From positions 1 to 64,000 of the forward strand of contig JAOIZZ010000001.1 of the NCBI GenBank assembly GCA_028227395.1: 64,000 nucleotides of DNA. Reading direction: 5' to 3'. Each line of letters begins with the position of its first letter. Position 1 is the stretch's first letter. A program made the position numbers and the translations under genes. This document shows positions 26,750 to 36,849 of the stretch, in pieces. A model generated the notes under the pieces. The model was given only the letters and a program-made list of their open reading frames with translations. It ran no database searches and was not told where the DNA came from. This stretch comes from Woeseiaceae bacterium. GTDB taxonomy: Bacteria; Pseudomonadota; Gammaproteobacteria; Steroidobacterales; Woeseiaceae.

Positions 26750-26991
26750 AGAAATCTATTACAGTAATATACTTCGCCCTTTTTAGAGAAAAAGCAGGCA
26801 TCAATCAAGAGGTGATCTTAACCGAAGTAAACTCTGCAGCCGATTTATTTTTAGAGTTAAAATATCGTCATCAATTAAATGAACCTCAAGGGCATTGTAA
26901 GATTGCTATTAATGATAATTTAGCTACTTGGGATGCAGAAATAGATGACGGCGATACTGTTCTATTATTTCCCCCAGTAGCGGGTGGATAG
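26746..26991 (+). CDS. moaD: Molybdopterin synthase sulfur-carrier small subunit
   Basis: An 81-residue ubiquitin-fold sulfur carrier ending in the essential Gly-Gly (PPVAGG). The C-terminal glycine is adenylated and thiocarboxylated, then donates sulfur to cyclic pyranopterin monophosphate in complex with MoaE. It overlaps mobA by 4 bp (ATGA) and precedes moaE by 3 bp, so the heterotetramer subunits are translationally coupled. Confidence 0.95.
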   Translation: MKKSITVIYFALFREKAGINQEVILTEVNSAADLFLELKYRHQLNEPQGHCKIAINDNLATWDAEIDDGDTVLLFPPVAGG

Positions 26992-26994
26992 AAT

Positions 26995-27420
26995 ATGAAA
27001 GTAATCTCAACCGAGATTGATATTGCGAGCTGTTCTAAGATACTGGTGAATTCTCGAGCGGGCGCTCTTGCTGGGTTTGAGGGGTGGGTAAGGAACCATA
27101 ATGATGGTCATAACGTATTGCAATTGGAGTATGAGGTATACAATCCAATTGCTGAATCAGAAGGAGATAAAATTATACAGGAAGCAAAAACGCAATATGA
27201 TATTCTGGATGCGTATTGTGTTCACAGAAGTGGTTTGCTTGAAATAGGCGATTGTGCGGTCTGGGTGGGTGTATCAGCGGCGCATAGAAATGAAGCGTTT
27301 GATGCTTGTCGATATATTATTAACAACATAAAAACACGATTACCGATATGGAAAAAAGAATATTATCAGAATGGTGATTCTGGCTGGGTAAATTGTGAGC
27401 GATGTGCTGCAGAGAAGTGA
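26995..27420 (+). CDS. moaE: Molybdopterin synthase catalytic subunit
   Basis: A 141-residue MoaE. Conserved features: GALAGFEGWVRNHNDGHNVLQLEYEVYNP at about 21-49, the VHRSGLLEIGDCAVWVGVSAAHR core, and the active-site lysine region RLPIWKKEYYQNGDSGWVN. With MoaD it forms molybdopterin from cyclic pyranopterin monophosphate. It is the last gene of the operon; a 57-bp gap separates it from the MaoC-type gene. Confidence 0.96.
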   Translation: MKVISTEIDIASCSKILVNSRAGALAGFEGWVRNHNDGHNVLQLEYEVYNPIAESEGDKIIQEAKTQYDILDAYCVHRSGLLEIGDCAVWVGVSAAHRNEAFDACRYIINNIKTRLPIWKKEYYQNGDSGWVNCERCAAEK

Positions 27421-27477
27421 TATTTTCTAAATCAATGCCAATATCAGTGTTCATTATCTATAAATCAAGGATTTATT

Positions 27478-27936
27478 TTGTATAAAATTGACTCACTAGA
27501 GGATGCACGAGCACTTGAAGGGCTTGAAGTTGGTGTGTCCGATTGGGTGGTTATAGATCAAGCTCGAATCGATAAGTTCGCATCTGCAACGGGTGATGAT
27601 CAATGGATTCATATCGATCAAGCTCGTGCAGCCAAAGAATTACCTGAGGGGAAAACGATTGCTCATGGCTACCTTACTCTATCTTTGATACCCAGTTTAA
27701 CAAAGAATTTCATCGAAGTTAGTAATTTAGAGCAAATGATTAATTTTGGTTGTAATAAAGTGAGATTTTATGCGGCTGTTTCTGTGGGCGACAAAGTAAG
27801 AGCAAGAGGAAGCCTAATAAAAGCAAAAAAAAGAGGCGGTATGATGCAATTATTATCTAAAATTACAATTGATATTGAAGGAAAGAAAAAACCAGCATGT
27901 ATTGTTGAGATGCTGGTTTTATTGGTTACGAAATAA
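27478..27936 (+). CDS. MaoC-family (R)-specific enoyl-CoA hydratase-like protein
   Basis: A 152-residue hot-dog fold protein with the MaoC hydratase signature: FASATGDDQWIHIDQARA carries the catalytic Asp/His pair, and KTIAHGYLTLSLIPSL follows. It would hydrate trans-2-enoyl-CoA to (R)-3-hydroxyacyl-CoA, or act on a related thioester. It starts at TTG 27478 with an AAGGA ribosome-binding site about 7 bp upstream. Position before an acyl-CoA ligase and a thioesterase on the same strand fits fatty or carboxylic acid metabolism. Confidence 0.88.
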   Translation: MYKIDSLEDARALEGLEVGVSDWVVIDQARIDKFASATGDDQWIHIDQARAAKELPEGKTIAHGYLTLSLIPSLTKNFIEVSNLEQMINFGCNKVRFYAAVSVGDKVRARGSLIKAKKRGGMMQLLSKITIDIEGKKKPACIVEMLVLLVTK

Positions 27937-28018
27937 TAGGATATTGATTAAGTCTAATTTAAGATAAGATTTATATCAGAATAAAAAATCTCAAAAAAAG
28001 TTGTAAGGAGAAAACTTT

Positions 28019-29644
28019 ATGCATGGCTTAATGATGGACACCCCTTTATTAATTTCTTCAATCGTAGAGCATGCAGATATTAATTTTCATGATCGTGAGA
28101 TTGTTTCAGTTACTGCTGATGAATCGTTGCATCGTTATACCTATAAAGAATGCTTTCAGCGAGTAAGAAAATTAGCTAATGCGCTCGAAAAATTAGGCTT
28201 ATCTGAGGGCGACCGTATTGCCACGATGGCTTGGAACGATTATCGACATCTTGAATCCTATTATGCGATTGGTGGTGCTGGTTATGTTTGCCATACAATT
28301 AATCCCAGGCTTTTTCCAGAGCAAATTATATTCATGATTAATCATGCCAAGGATAAATGGTTGATGATAGATCCTATGTTTATCCCTTTGATCGAAAAAA
28401 TTGCTTCGCAAATCTCAGATGTAAAAGGGTTTATTGTAATGGGGGATGAGGGCTCAACTAAAGATACCACTTTGAAAAATGTTATCTCTTATGAAGCGCT
28501 TATTAAAGATGAAAGTGATCAATTCGAATGGCCCTTACTTGATGAAAGAGCTGCTATGGGCCTCTGTTACACTTCTGGTACCACAGGAGATCCTAAAGGC
28601 GTATTGTATAATCATCGCGCTACAATATTGCATGCTTATGCATTGATAGCACCTGATGCTATGAATTTATCAAATCGTGATTGCATATTACCTGTTGTAC
28701 CTTTATTTCATGTTAATTCCTGGGGGTCCCCATATGGAGCCATGATGGTTGGTGCAAAGATAGTTTATCCTGGTCCTAAAATGGCTGATGGTGAAACATT
28801 GTATAACTTAATGGAAGAAGAGAAGGTTACAGTTTCACTCGGAGTGCCCACCGTTTGGTTGGTATTATTACAGTATGCGGCTAAAAATAATCTAAAGTTA
28901 AATAGCTTACAGCGCACCATAATCGGGGGTGCTGCTGTGCCTGAATCCATGATTCGAGATTTTCATGATAATCATGATGTTTTTGTTCAGCAAGCATGGG
29001 GAATGACTGAAATGACCCCACTTGGAACAGTCATGTCAATGAAGCATGGGATGGAGGATCTGACGCATGATGAGATTATTGCTCTTCAGACTAAACAAGG
29101 CAGGGGTATGTTTGGCGTAGAAATGAGGATAGTGGATGACAATCAAGCAATATTACCCTGGGATGGTGTTGCTTTCGGTGCTTTGCAAGTAAGAGGACCG
29201 TGGGTTTGCAGTGATTACTATAGACTAGATGGCAGTGCAGATGCTCATACGGGTGATGGATGGTTTGACACTGGCGATGTTGCCAAGATCGATCCAGAAG
29301 GTTATATGCAAATAACAGATAGAACCAAAGATGTGATTAAATCTGGCGGTGAATGGATTAGCTCAATAGAGATTGAAAATACTGCTATGGGTCACCCTGG
29401 AGTGACGGAAGCTGCAGTCATTGGTGTGGCACATGAGAAATGGACTGAAAGACCTATACTCATTGTGGTAAAAGCTAAAGATACAAGTGTTGATAAGCAA
29501 GATATACTGTCTTTTCTTGAGGGTAAAATTGCCAAATGGTGGATGCCTGATGACGTTATTTTTATAGAAGAAATTCCGCATACGGCTACTGGAAAAATAA
29601 AGAAAACTGCTTTGCGTGAACAATTCATAGACTTTAAATTATAA
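28019..29644 (+). CDS. AMP-dependent acyl-CoA synthetase (long-chain/DmdB-like ligase)
   Basis: A 541-residue member of the ANL adenylating superfamily. The P-loop-like motif is [18 protein letters not shown] (about 181-198). The A5 motif is [14 protein letters not shown], the hinge [27 protein letters not shown], and the C-terminal catalytic Lys is in [10 protein letters not shown]. It activates a carboxylic acid to its CoA thioester via an acyl-adenylate. Sequence style resembles the medium/long-chain and methylmercaptopropionate ligases common in marine bacteria; the substrate is not certain. A strong AAGGAG site precedes ATG 28019. Confidence 0.9.
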   Translation: MHGLMMDTPLLISSIVEHADINFHDREIVSVTADESLHRYTYKECFQRVRKLANALEKLGLSEGDRIATMAWNDYRHLESYYAIGGAGYVCHTINPRLFPEQIIFMINHAKDKWLMIDPMFIPLIEKIASQISDVKGFIVMGDEGSTKDTTLKNVISYEALIKDESDQFEWPLLDERAAMGLCYTSGTTGDPKGVLYNHRATILHAYALIAPDAMNLSNRDCILPVVPLFHVNSWGSPYGAMMVGAKIVYPGPKMADGETLYNLMEEEKVTVSLGVPTVWLVLLQYAAKNNLKLNSLQRTIIGGAAVPESMIRDFHDNHDVFVQQAWGMTEMTPLGTVMSMKHGMEDLTHDEIIALQTKQGRGMFGVEMRIVDDNQAILPWDGVAFGALQVRGPWVCSDYYRLDGSADAHTGDGWFDTGDVAKIDPEGYMQITDRTKDVIKSGGEWISSIEIENTAMGHPGVTEAAVIGVAHEKWTERPILIVVKAKDTSVDKQDILSFLEGKIAKWWMPDDVIFIEEIPHTATGKIKKTALREQFIDFKL

Positions 29645-29669
29645 AATTAATCGAGAATGTGAGATAAAA

Positions 29670-30584
29670 ATGCACCCCATACTCGATGACCTGATTAGTC
29701 TACTCAAACTAGAACGTATTGAAGAAAATATCTTTCGTGGAGACAGTAGAGATATTGGTAGTGCTCAAGTTTTTGGAGGTCAGGTTGTCGCACAAGCACT
29801 TTCTGCAGCGCAAAGCACCATTGAAGAGAGTCGCATTGCTCATTCGTTGCATGCCTATTTTTTGAGACGCGGTGATATGGAGTCACCGATTATTTATGAA
29901 GTTGATCGCTCTAGAGATGGGGGGAGTTTTTCCGTAAGAAGAGTGGTTGCAATCCAGCATGGTAGGCCTATTTTCAATTTAGCTGCTTCCTTTCATAAGG
30001 AAGAGGATGGCTTGAATCATCAAAATAAAATGCCTGATGTTGAGGGCCCTGATAAATTAAAGAATATGTCTGAGTTAATGTCTGTCATTAAAGATAAAAT
30101 TCCGAAAAATTGGAAAAAATTTCTTACCAGTGAACGCCCATTTGAATTTAGACCTGTTCGACCTGTTGATATTTTTAATCCGGGAAAATTACCACCTTTT
30201 AATCATGTCTGGATTAGGGCGGTTAATGAATTACCTAATGATGATCATCTGCATCAATGTTTATTGGCTTATGTTTCTGACTTTCAATTATTGGGAACAA
30301 GTCTCAGGCCCCACGGCTTTGGTATTCCTTTTGGAGGAAACGGTATTCAAATAGCTAGTTTAGATCATGCTTTATGGATTCATCGCCATTGCCGAGTCGA
30401 TGAATGGTTATTATACTCATCAGAAAGTCCTAATGCATCAAATGCTAGAGGTTTTGCTCGAGGCCAGTTTTTTAAACAAGACGGAACACTTTTAGCATCC
30501 GTAGCTCAAGAAGGTATGATTAGACTTCGGAGTTCAGAGCGAGAGAATGTTCTCCCTACAGATCCCAGACTACATTTATCTTAG
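29670..30584 (+). CDS. tesB: Acyl-CoA thioesterase II
   Basis: A 304-residue double hot-dog thioesterase. Motifs: GGQVVAQALSAAQSTI and HSLHAYFLRRGD in the first domain, and HQCLLAYVSDFQLLGTSLRPHG with SLDHALWIHR in the second, containing the catalytic Asp-Thr-Gln network of TesB. It hydrolyses medium- and long-chain acyl-CoAs. It follows the ligase by 25 bp, suggesting co-transcription, and ends convergently 9 bp from gpmA. Confidence 0.95.
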   Translation: MHPILDDLISLLKLERIEENIFRGDSRDIGSAQVFGGQVVAQALSAAQSTIEESRIAHSLHAYFLRRGDMESPIIYEVDRSRDGGSFSVRRVVAIQHGRPIFNLAASFHKEEDGLNHQNKMPDVEGPDKLKNMSELMSVIKDKIPKNWKKFLTSERPFEFRPVRPVDIFNPGKLPPFNHVWIRAVNELPNDDHLHQCLLAYVSDFQLLGTSLRPHGFGIPFGGNGIQIASLDHALWIHRHCRVDEWLLYSSESPNASNARGFARGQFFKQDGTLLASVAQEGMIRLRSSERENVLPTDPRLHLS

Positions 30585-30593
30585 TGTTGGAAT

Positions 30594-31337
30594 TTAATTA
30601 TCATTTGCTTGATTAGCAACTGATTGCATTGCTTCTTCAATGCTTCTTGGATCTCCAAGAAATTCTCTTGATAGTGGTTTTTGATTCTCATCCAATTGAT
30701 AAAGAATAGGAACACCTGTTGGAATATTAAATTCCGTAATTTCTTCTTCTGAAATGCCGTCAAGCATTTTAACTAATGCCCTAAGACTATTACCATGAGC
30801 GGTAATGAGGATATTTTTATTATTTTTTAATGCAGGCAGTATCATGTCATCCCAAGATTCTTGAACACGAATTAATGTTGTTGCCAATGATTCTGTTGTT
30901 GGAAGATTCTTTATTTCTTTATAGCGTAGATCTTTTCTGGGATGTCTTTCATCATCATCAAGCAATGGAGGCGGCTCAATGTCATAGCTACGCCGCCATA
31001 TATGTACCTGTTTTTCACCATATTTCTTTGTTGTTTCTAATTTGTCTAAACCTTGTAATGCACCATAATGTCGTTCATTTAATCTCCAGTCACGAGTAAC
31101 TGGGAGCCAAGGTCGATCAATTTCGTCTAATATAATCCATAAAGTATGAATAGCCCGTTTTAAAAGAGAGGTAAAAGCTATATCAATATTAAAATCGAGA
31201 TTTGCAATAATTTTACCTGCATTTTTAGCTTCAGAGCGACCTTTTTTAGTTAATTCGACATCAGTCCATCCGGTAAATAAGTTTTTTAGATTCCATTCAC
31301 TTTGGCCGTGTCTTATAAGAATTAGTTTACTTGCCAT
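30594..31337 (-). CDS. gpmA: 2,3-bisphosphoglycerate-dependent phosphoglycerate mutase
   Basis: A 247-residue histidine phosphatase-fold enzyme. The phospho-acceptor His is in LILIRHGQSEWNLKN at residues about 5-19. RDWRLNERHYGALQGLDK, WRRSYDIEPPPL and LITAHGNSLRALVK complete the dPGM signature. It interconverts 3- and 2-phosphoglycerate in glycolysis and gluconeogenesis. It is the second gene of a minus-strand pair with the MarR regulator, 9 bp apart. Confidence 0.96.
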   Translation of the reverse strand: MASKLILIRHGQSEWNLKNLFTGWTDVELTKKGRSEAKNAGKIIANLDFNIDIAFTSLLKRAIHTLWIILDEIDRPWLPVTRDWRLNERHYGALQGLDKLETTKKYGEKQVHIWRRSYDIEPPPLLDDDERHPRKDLRYKEIKNLPTTESLATTLIRVQESWDDMILPALKNNKNILITAHGNSLRALVKMLDGISEEEITEFNIPTGVPILYQLDENQKPLSREFLGDPRSIEEAMQSVANQANDN

Positions 31338-31346
31338 GATTATCTT

Positions 31347-31829
31347 TTATTGATCTTCAACATTTATTTCTGTGAATAATTCAGTTCTTTTGGTTAGTTT
31401 ATCAAAAATTTTATTAATAACAGATACTTCCTCATCATTAAGCTCTTCAGTTAAGATTTTTTCAATCTGGAGAGCAACTTTGGAAAGTTTTTTATGTATA
31501 TGCTCGCCTTTTTCGGTCAATTTAAGTACAGAGCGTCTTCGATCCGCTGTTTCAAATTGCCTGTCAATTTGTTTGTTTTTAATTAGTTTATTTAGAGCAC
31601 GGCTAACAGCTACTTTATCCATTGAGGTTCGCTTTGAAACATCTATAGCAGATAAGTTTGGGGTATGACCAACCACAACAATAATACGCCACTCGGGGAT
31701 GGATAAATTAAAGTGATTATTGTAAAGAGTGGCGATTGAATTTGTTACAGAATAAGAGAGTGTTGAAAGTTGAAAAGGAAGAAAATTCTCAAGAACTAAA
31801 TTTCCATTAATTGATTGTTCTGTGCTCAT
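31347..31829 (-). CDS. MarR-family transcriptional regulator
   Basis: A 160-residue winged helix-turn-helix protein. The DNA-binding region includes LSAIDVSKRTSMDKVAVSRALNKLIKN (about 58-84) and the wing QFETADRRRSVLKLTEKG. Flanking helices give the MarR dimerisation fold. It lies directly upstream of gpmA on the same strand; functional linkage to glycolysis is unlikely and its targets may lie elsewhere. The ligand is unknown. Confidence 0.9.
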   Translation of the reverse strand: MSTEQSINGNLVLENFLPFQLSTLSYSVTNSIATLYNNHFNLSIPEWRIIVVVGHTPNLSAIDVSKRTSMDKVAVSRALNKLIKNKQIDRQFETADRRRSVLKLTEKGEHIHKKLSKVALQIEKILTEELNDEEVSVINKIFDKLTKRTELFTEINVEDQ

Positions 31830-31958
31830 AGTTATTATTCTCTCAGAGTTGGAAAAAATGAATCAGTTTAGTAATTCTAATATGCCATGATATTTCAGTC
31901 TTATATCTTTTCAATCCTTGACAAAAAAGTGTCTCGTTATACGTAACATAAATAGTAT

Positions 31959-33029
31959 TCATGATTTATGAGCCAATTCTAAATATTTTTGAGACACCAT
32001 TTCACTCAACCTACTTTTTGTACGTTTATATGCAAAGAAAAGTTTTCCCCCTTGGTATAAATTCTCATAAGAAGTTTCACTAGTATGAATTAGCTTTACA
32101 TTTCGCTCATAGAATTCGTCAACTAAAGCTATAAATCTCCTCGCTTCATTCTCCATATCTTCAGTAAGAATAGGTATTTCAGAAATAATTACAGTTTGGT
32201 ATTGTTTTGCGATCTCAATGTAATCCACAACGCTTCTATTGGTAGAAAAAATAGACTGAGAATTAAACCATATGATAGTTTCCGCAGATAAGATACTTTG
32301 AATATTTCGATTATTAATTAATATTTGAGCATTTCTCTGATATTTCATGGGGGAAATTGATTTAAAATAACTGGTAAGTAGCTGGTTACTTTCTTCATTA
32401 TGTACAGAGCTGAAAAGCAAATTAGATGGTTTATTCGATAATCGAAAGTCTGTGCCTTTAGAGATTTTGATGATTTCGGTATTTGCGCTTATTAAATCGA
32501 TTGCTTTAATAAATTGTTCTCGTTGCAATCCATTTTTATAAAGATTATCTGGGTGACTGTTAGATGTAACAACCATTGTCACACCTCGATCAAATAAGCC
32601 TTCGAGAAACTTATACATAAGCATGGCATCGGCAATATCCTCAACAAAAAATTCATCAAAACATAAAAGATCAACATTACTGCTTATCTTTTTTGTCAGT
32701 ACTTTCATCGGATCTTTAGTTTTTGATATTTTGGTAAGTTCATTTTTTACTTCGTTCATCATGCGATGAAAATGAATTCTTCTTTTTTTCTTAAGATTCA
32801 GCGTGTTGTAAAATAAATCCATTAGGAATGTTTTTCCTCGCCCTACATCACCCCATAAATAAATTCCTTTGATTGAAGGATTAGATTGGAGGTATTTTTG
32901 AATAAATGTAACATTATTTTTGGATGAAATTAATTTCGACTGCAACATGGCGAATGCATTGAGAATATCAATCTGAGATTTATCTTTTTTGATACCAGGA
33001 GTAGTTAAGTAGACTTTGTGAATATCCAA
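31959..33029 (-). CDS. zapE: ZapE (AFG1-like) cell-division ATPase
   Basis: A 356-residue P-loop ATPase. Walker A is in IYLWGDVGRGKTFLMDLFYN (about 57-76) and Walker B in LLCFDEFFVEDIADAMLMYK, both characteristic of the AFG1/ZapE family. ZapE associates with FtsZ and is needed for division under stress or low oxygen in E. coli. Members lack the usual AAA+ second region of homology. It is monocistronic on the minus strand, divergent across a 438-bp gap from the ETF-ubiquinone oxidoreductase gene. Confidence 0.93.
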   Translation of the reverse strand: MDIHKVYLTTPGIKKDKSQIDILNAFAMLQSKLISSKNNVTFIQKYLQSNPSIKGIYLWGDVGRGKTFLMDLFYNTLNLKKKRRIHFHRMMNEVKNELTKISKTKDPMKVLTKKISSNVDLLCFDEFFVEDIADAMLMYKFLEGLFDRGVTMVVTSNSHPDNLYKNGLQREQFIKAIDLISANTEIIKISKGTDFRLSNKPSNLLFSSVHNEESNQLLTSYFKSISPMKYQRNAQILINNRNIQSILSAETIIWFNSQSIFSTNRSVVDYIEIAKQYQTVIISEIPILTEDMENEARRFIALVDEFYERNVKLIHTSETSYENLYQGGKLFFAYKRTKSRLSEMVSQKYLELAHKS

Positions 33030-33467
33030 GGGGTTCCATTCTTATAAAGTTTTAAATCAGCTTTTTTGGATCAGTAATCTCATTTACTATAACTTTATAG
33101 TAAACCTAACAAAAGAAAGAATAAAGAAACTCAATCAACTTATATAATTGTCTTTCATCAAATTTAAAAATGATTAAGTTGGAAACAACTAGAAAATAAA
33201 AATGAATATGCTTTCATTAGATACTAATCTATATTGTATATATGGTTTAAATATAGAAGCATTCATTACAATACCAATAGGTAAAGATTTTTAGGTACTT
33301 AAAATTTTCTATGAACTACAAAGTATTGATATATATAAATTTATAAGGCATATGCTTTAATGGTAGATGGTAAGATACTGTCAAACTGATTAAATATTTA
33401 ATGCATTATTCACATAATGTTAGAATAATAATTTTGAAATAATGGTCAAATAATTCAGACAATAAAT
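33030..33467. other. Long intergenic gap with no convincing gene
   Basis: A 438-bp very AT-rich gap between two divergent genes. The only open frame with an ATG is 33202-33294 (30 codons, product beginning MNMLSLDTNL); it lacks a clear ribosome-binding site and resembles nothing recognised. No tRNA, classic terminator or strong palindrome was seen. It must contain promoters for zapE and the ETF-QO gene and has room for a small RNA. Confidence 0.6.
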
Positions 33468-35129
33468 ATGAATGAAGTAAACGAAAGAGAATCAATGGAT
33501 TTTGATATTGTGATAGTAGGTGGAGGTCCATCTGGTCTTTCTGCAGCTTGTCGCTTAATGCAGCTTTCGACGGAAAATAATATGGATCTGTCGATTGTGG
33601 TTGTTGAAAAAGGCTCTGAAATTGGTGCGCATATTCTTTCTGGTAATGTTTTTGAGACTACTGCGCTGGATGAGTTATTTCCTAATTGGAAGTCTGAGGG
33701 GGCGCCAGTAAATACGGCTGTTACAAAAGATGTGATTCACTACCTTTCGGGCAAAAAAAATGCCCTTAGAGTCCCAAACTTATTTGTTCCAAAGACGATG
33801 CATAATAAAGGTAATTATATCATCAGTCTTGGGCGGCTATGTCAGTGGTTAGCAGAAAGGGCAGAGGATCTTGGAGTAAATTTATTTCCAGGTTTTGCTG
33901 CATCTGAGATCCTTTTTGATGAAAATAATACTGTTGTTGGTGTTGCTACCAGTGATATGGGAATTGGCGCTGACGGTAAAAAGAAAGATTCATTCCAAGC
34001 TGGTTATGAGCTTAGGGGGAAATATACAATTCTTGCGGAAGGATGCAGAGGTAATCTTGGTGAGGAAATTATTGAACATTTTAACTTAAGGTCCGATGCT
34101 GATCCTCAGCATTATGGGCTTGGTTTGAAAGAGGTATGGGAAATAGATCCATCACTGCATGAAGAGGGGCTGGTTGTCCACACTACTGGATGGCCACTTG
34201 ATAATCATACTGAGGGCGGTGGCTTTCTTTATCATGCGGCGAATAACCAAATCTTCTTAGGCTTGATTGTTGCTCTAAACTATAAGAATCCGAGCTTATC
34301 TCCATTTGATGAATTTCAGCGCTGGAAACATCATCCAAAGATCGCGAAATACTTGACTAAAGGGAAAAGAATATCTTATGGCGCTCGGGCTGTTAATAAA
34401 GGTGGGCTGCAATCTTTGCCTAAGCTGTCATTTCCTGGTGGGGCTTTGATTGGCTGCGATGCTGGTTTTTTGAATGGTGCAAAAATAAAAGGTGCCCATA
34501 CTGCAATAAAAAGTGGCACATTGGTTGCGGAAAGTATTTTTGATATTTTATCTAATGAGGCCACTGAATCCCTAGATTTAATCGACTATGAGGATAAATA
34601 TAAATCATCATGGTTATATGATGAGCTTTATCAATCTAGAAATTTTGGACCTGCGTTAAATAAATTTGGAACTTTATTGGGCGGTGCATTTGCATTTATA
34701 GATCAAAATATTATGCAGGGTAAATTCCCATTTACTTGGCACAATAGTTTTCCTGATCATGAAGCACTTAGTCTAAAAAAAGAGACTAATACAATAGAAT
34801 ACCCAAAACCGGATGGCAAAATCAGTTTTGATCGGCTTTCGTCGGTATTTTTATCGAGTACAAATCATGAAGAGGATCAACCTTCTCATTTGAAGTTAAA
34901 AGATTCTGAGATTCCAATAAAATACAATCTTCCCAAGTTTGATGAACCTGCTCAACGGTATTGTCCAGCAGGTGTCTATGAGGTATTGATGGAGAATGAT
35001 ACGCCAAAATTTCAAATAAACGCACAAAATTGCGTGCATTGTAAAACATGTGATATTAAGGATCCTTTGCAGAATATTATTTGGTCTGTCCCAGAGGGGG
35101 GTGGTGGCCCCAACTATTCAGGAATGTAA
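33468..35129 (+). CDS. Electron transfer flavoprotein-ubiquinone oxidoreductase
   Basis: A 553-residue ETF-QO. The FAD-binding motif FDIVIVGGGPSGLSAACRL occurs at about 12-30, a membrane-surface ubiquinone domain is in the middle, and the C-terminal 4Fe-4S ligands are in RYCPAGVYEV and NCVHCKTCDIKDPLQNI. It passes electrons from ETF, reduced by acyl-CoA dehydrogenases, to ubiquinone. That connects it to the two dehydrogenases at 22-24.5 kb. Its Fe-S cluster requires an assembly system, noted in the Fe-S region of this window. Confidence 0.96.
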   Translation: MNEVNERESMDFDIVIVGGGPSGLSAACRLMQLSTENNMDLSIVVVEKGSEIGAHILSGNVFETTALDELFPNWKSEGAPVNTAVTKDVIHYLSGKKNALRVPNLFVPKTMHNKGNYIISLGRLCQWLAERAEDLGVNLFPGFAASEILFDENNTVVGVATSDMGIGADGKKKDSFQAGYELRGKYTILAEGCRGNLGEEIIEHFNLRSDADPQHYGLGLKEVWEIDPSLHEEGLVVHTTGWPLDNHTEGGGFLYHAANNQIFLGLIVALNYKNPSLSPFDEFQRWKHHPKIAKYLTKGKRISYGARAVNKGGLQSLPKLSFPGGALIGCDAGFLNGAKIKGAHTAIKSGTLVAESIFDILSNEATESLDLIDYEDKYKSSWLYDELYQSRNFGPALNKFGTLLGGAFAFIDQNIMQGKFPFTWHNSFPDHEALSLKKETNTIEYPKPDGKISFDRLSSVFLSSTNHEEDQPSHLKLKDSEIPIKYNLPKFDEPAQRYCPAGVYEVLMENDTPKFQINAQNCVHCKTCDIKDPLQNIIWSVPEGGGGPNYSGM

Positions 35130-35137
35130 ATGTATTT

Positions 35138-35905
35138 TTATTTGGGCTGCATTCTTATTGCGCCATCTAGACGAATTGTCTCACCATTGATCATGGCATT
35201 ACGATAAATCGATTCAACCAGATCTGCATATTCCTCTGGACGTCCAAGACGAGGTGGAAAAGGTACTTGCTTGCCGAGTGAATCTTGAAGTTCTTGTGTC
35301 ATTCCAGCTACCATAGGGGTCATAAAAATCCCCGGTGCTATAGTATTTACTCGAACTCCTATTCTTGCAAATTCTCGCGCTAATGGCAGTGTCATTCCGA
35401 CGATACCACCTTTTGAAGCCGAATAAGCTGCTTGACCAATTTGACCTTCAAATGCAGCCACAGATGCTGTATTGATAATAGCACCTCTTTCTCCATCTAT
35501 GTTTGGAGTGTTATTTTGCATAATATTTGCGGCTTCTTTAGAAATTAGAAAAGAGCCTATAAGGTTAACTTTTATAGTTTGAGAAAAAAATTCTACAGGC
35601 ATAGGTTTTTCTCTTCCTAGAGCTCTAGCAGCACCAACAATACCAGCACAACTTACTGCTAATGTAATTCCTTCCATGAAATTATTAGCCTCACCGATAG
35701 CATTTTGAACCTCATTTTCAGAAGTTACATCGGTTTTTATAAATAAAGCTCGATTGCCTAATTTTTTTGCATTTACATTCCCTTGCTCAGAATTCAAATC
35801 CATTAAAACAGCCATTCCACCGGAATTGATTATCTTTTCAGCGGTTTTTAGACCAAGTCCAGATGCTCCGCCAGAGATGATTGCTTTTGAGCTTGTTATA
35901 TCCAT
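35138..35905 (-). CDS. Short-chain dehydrogenase, 3-hydroxyacyl-CoA dehydrogenase type II-like
   Basis: A 255-residue SDR. The cofactor motif is ISGGASGLGLKTAEKI (about 9-24). The catalytic Ser is in INTASVAAFEGQ, and the YxxxK motif reads AYSASKGGIVGM. The sequence, including RLGRPEEYADLVESI, strongly resembles the 17-beta-hydroxysteroid dehydrogenase 10 / HADH2 group, NAD-dependent enzymes that oxidise 3-hydroxyacyl-CoAs, notably branched-chain ones. Convergent with the ETF-QO gene 8 bp away, consistent with fatty or amino acid oxidation. Confidence 0.9.
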   Translation of the reverse strand: MDITSSKAIISGGASGLGLKTAEKIINSGGMAVLMDLNSEQGNVNAKKLGNRALFIKTDVTSENEVQNAIGEANNFMEGITLAVSCAGIVGAARALGREKPMPVEFFSQTIKVNLIGSFLISKEAANIMQNNTPNIDGERGAIINTASVAAFEGQIGQAAYSASKGGIVGMTLPLAREFARIGVRVNTIAPGIFMTPMVAGMTQELQDSLGKQVPFPPRLGRPEEYADLVESIYRNAMINGETIRLDGAIRMQPK

Positions 35906-35952
35906 AATTTATATATCCCTAAAGATCGATTAATTTTTTTAATTATAACTTA

Positions 35953-36699
35953 TTAATGTTTATTTTCGTTAATCTTAGAGGTTAAATCAGGTTCATTTAA
36001 GACCTCTAAAATTTTAAGTCTGGATAAATCCGCTAATTCCCTGCTTGAATTAAAGGCATTATCTCCAGGAGATATTGCATCAAGTATATGGATATTTAAA
36101 TCTCCTGAGCTTGGGAGAAGTTGATTTGCAGGTAAAATTTTTCGAGATCCAATTATCACAACTGGAACTAATGGTATATTTGATTTAATTGCGGAGGCAA
36201 AAGCACCTGCCCGAAATTTATCAAGCCCAGGTAACTCGGTAAAAGTACCTTCTGGAAATATAGCCAATGACTCTCCATTAGATGCCGCCCTAATTAACTT
36301 TCTCGCATCTCTAAAACTCCCCTGCGGCTTGAAGCGCTCGACGAATCTTGAACCGACACGTTTGAATAAATAACTAGCAATAGGTACAGATTGCATTTCA
36401 CTTTTGATTACAAATGTAAATTTTGTGGGCAGAACAGCATGTAAGATAGCTCCATCAAGATAGCTGGCATGGTTTGCAACAATTAGAACTCGGCCTTTGG
36501 GTATATTATTCAATCCATGAAGATCCATTTTTATTCCACATAAAATGAAGATTAAACTCGCAGTTTTTTTTACCCAGTGACGCCTCAAGCTCAATGAGGG
36601 GATTAGGCTGACACCAATCAATGCAAGAATCACACAAAGAAAGAATATCAACCAACTATAAACACCGTATATTAGTGAGAAGAGATTTAATTTAGGCAT
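35953..36699 (-). CDS. plsC: 1-acyl-sn-glycerol-3-phosphate acyltransferase
   Basis: A 248-residue membrane acyltransferase. An N-terminal hydrophobic span covers about residues 10-32. The HX4D catalytic motif is in VANHASYLDGAI and the phosphate-binding motif in AIFPEGTFTELPG. It acylates lysophosphatidate to phosphatidate at the inner membrane. It lies upstream of the SDR by 47 bp on the same strand. Other acyltransferases of the PlsC superfamily (for example lyso-ornithine lipid acyltransferase) cannot be excluded. Confidence 0.88.
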   Translation of the reverse strand: MPKLNLFSLIYGVYSWLIFFLCVILALIGVSLIPSLSLRRHWVKKTASLIFILCGIKMDLHGLNNIPKGRVLIVANHASYLDGAILHAVLPTKFTFVIKSEMQSVPIASYLFKRVGSRFVERFKPQGSFRDARKLIRAASNGESLAIFPEGTFTELPGLDKFRAGAFASAIKSNIPLVPVVIIGSRKILPANQLLPSSGDLNIHILDAISPGDNAFNSSRELADLSRLKILEVLNEPDLTSKINENKH

Positions 36700-36849
36700 T
36701 ATTTATTTTTTTGAATTTGATAGTAAGTTTCAATTGGCTAATTTTTAATAAAATAACATTTACTTATTCTTTATATTATATTTTTTTAAGTAAATTGTGT
36801 GAATTTAAGTAGTATTAATTATCTGTATAAATAATGTTTATAATGAACG

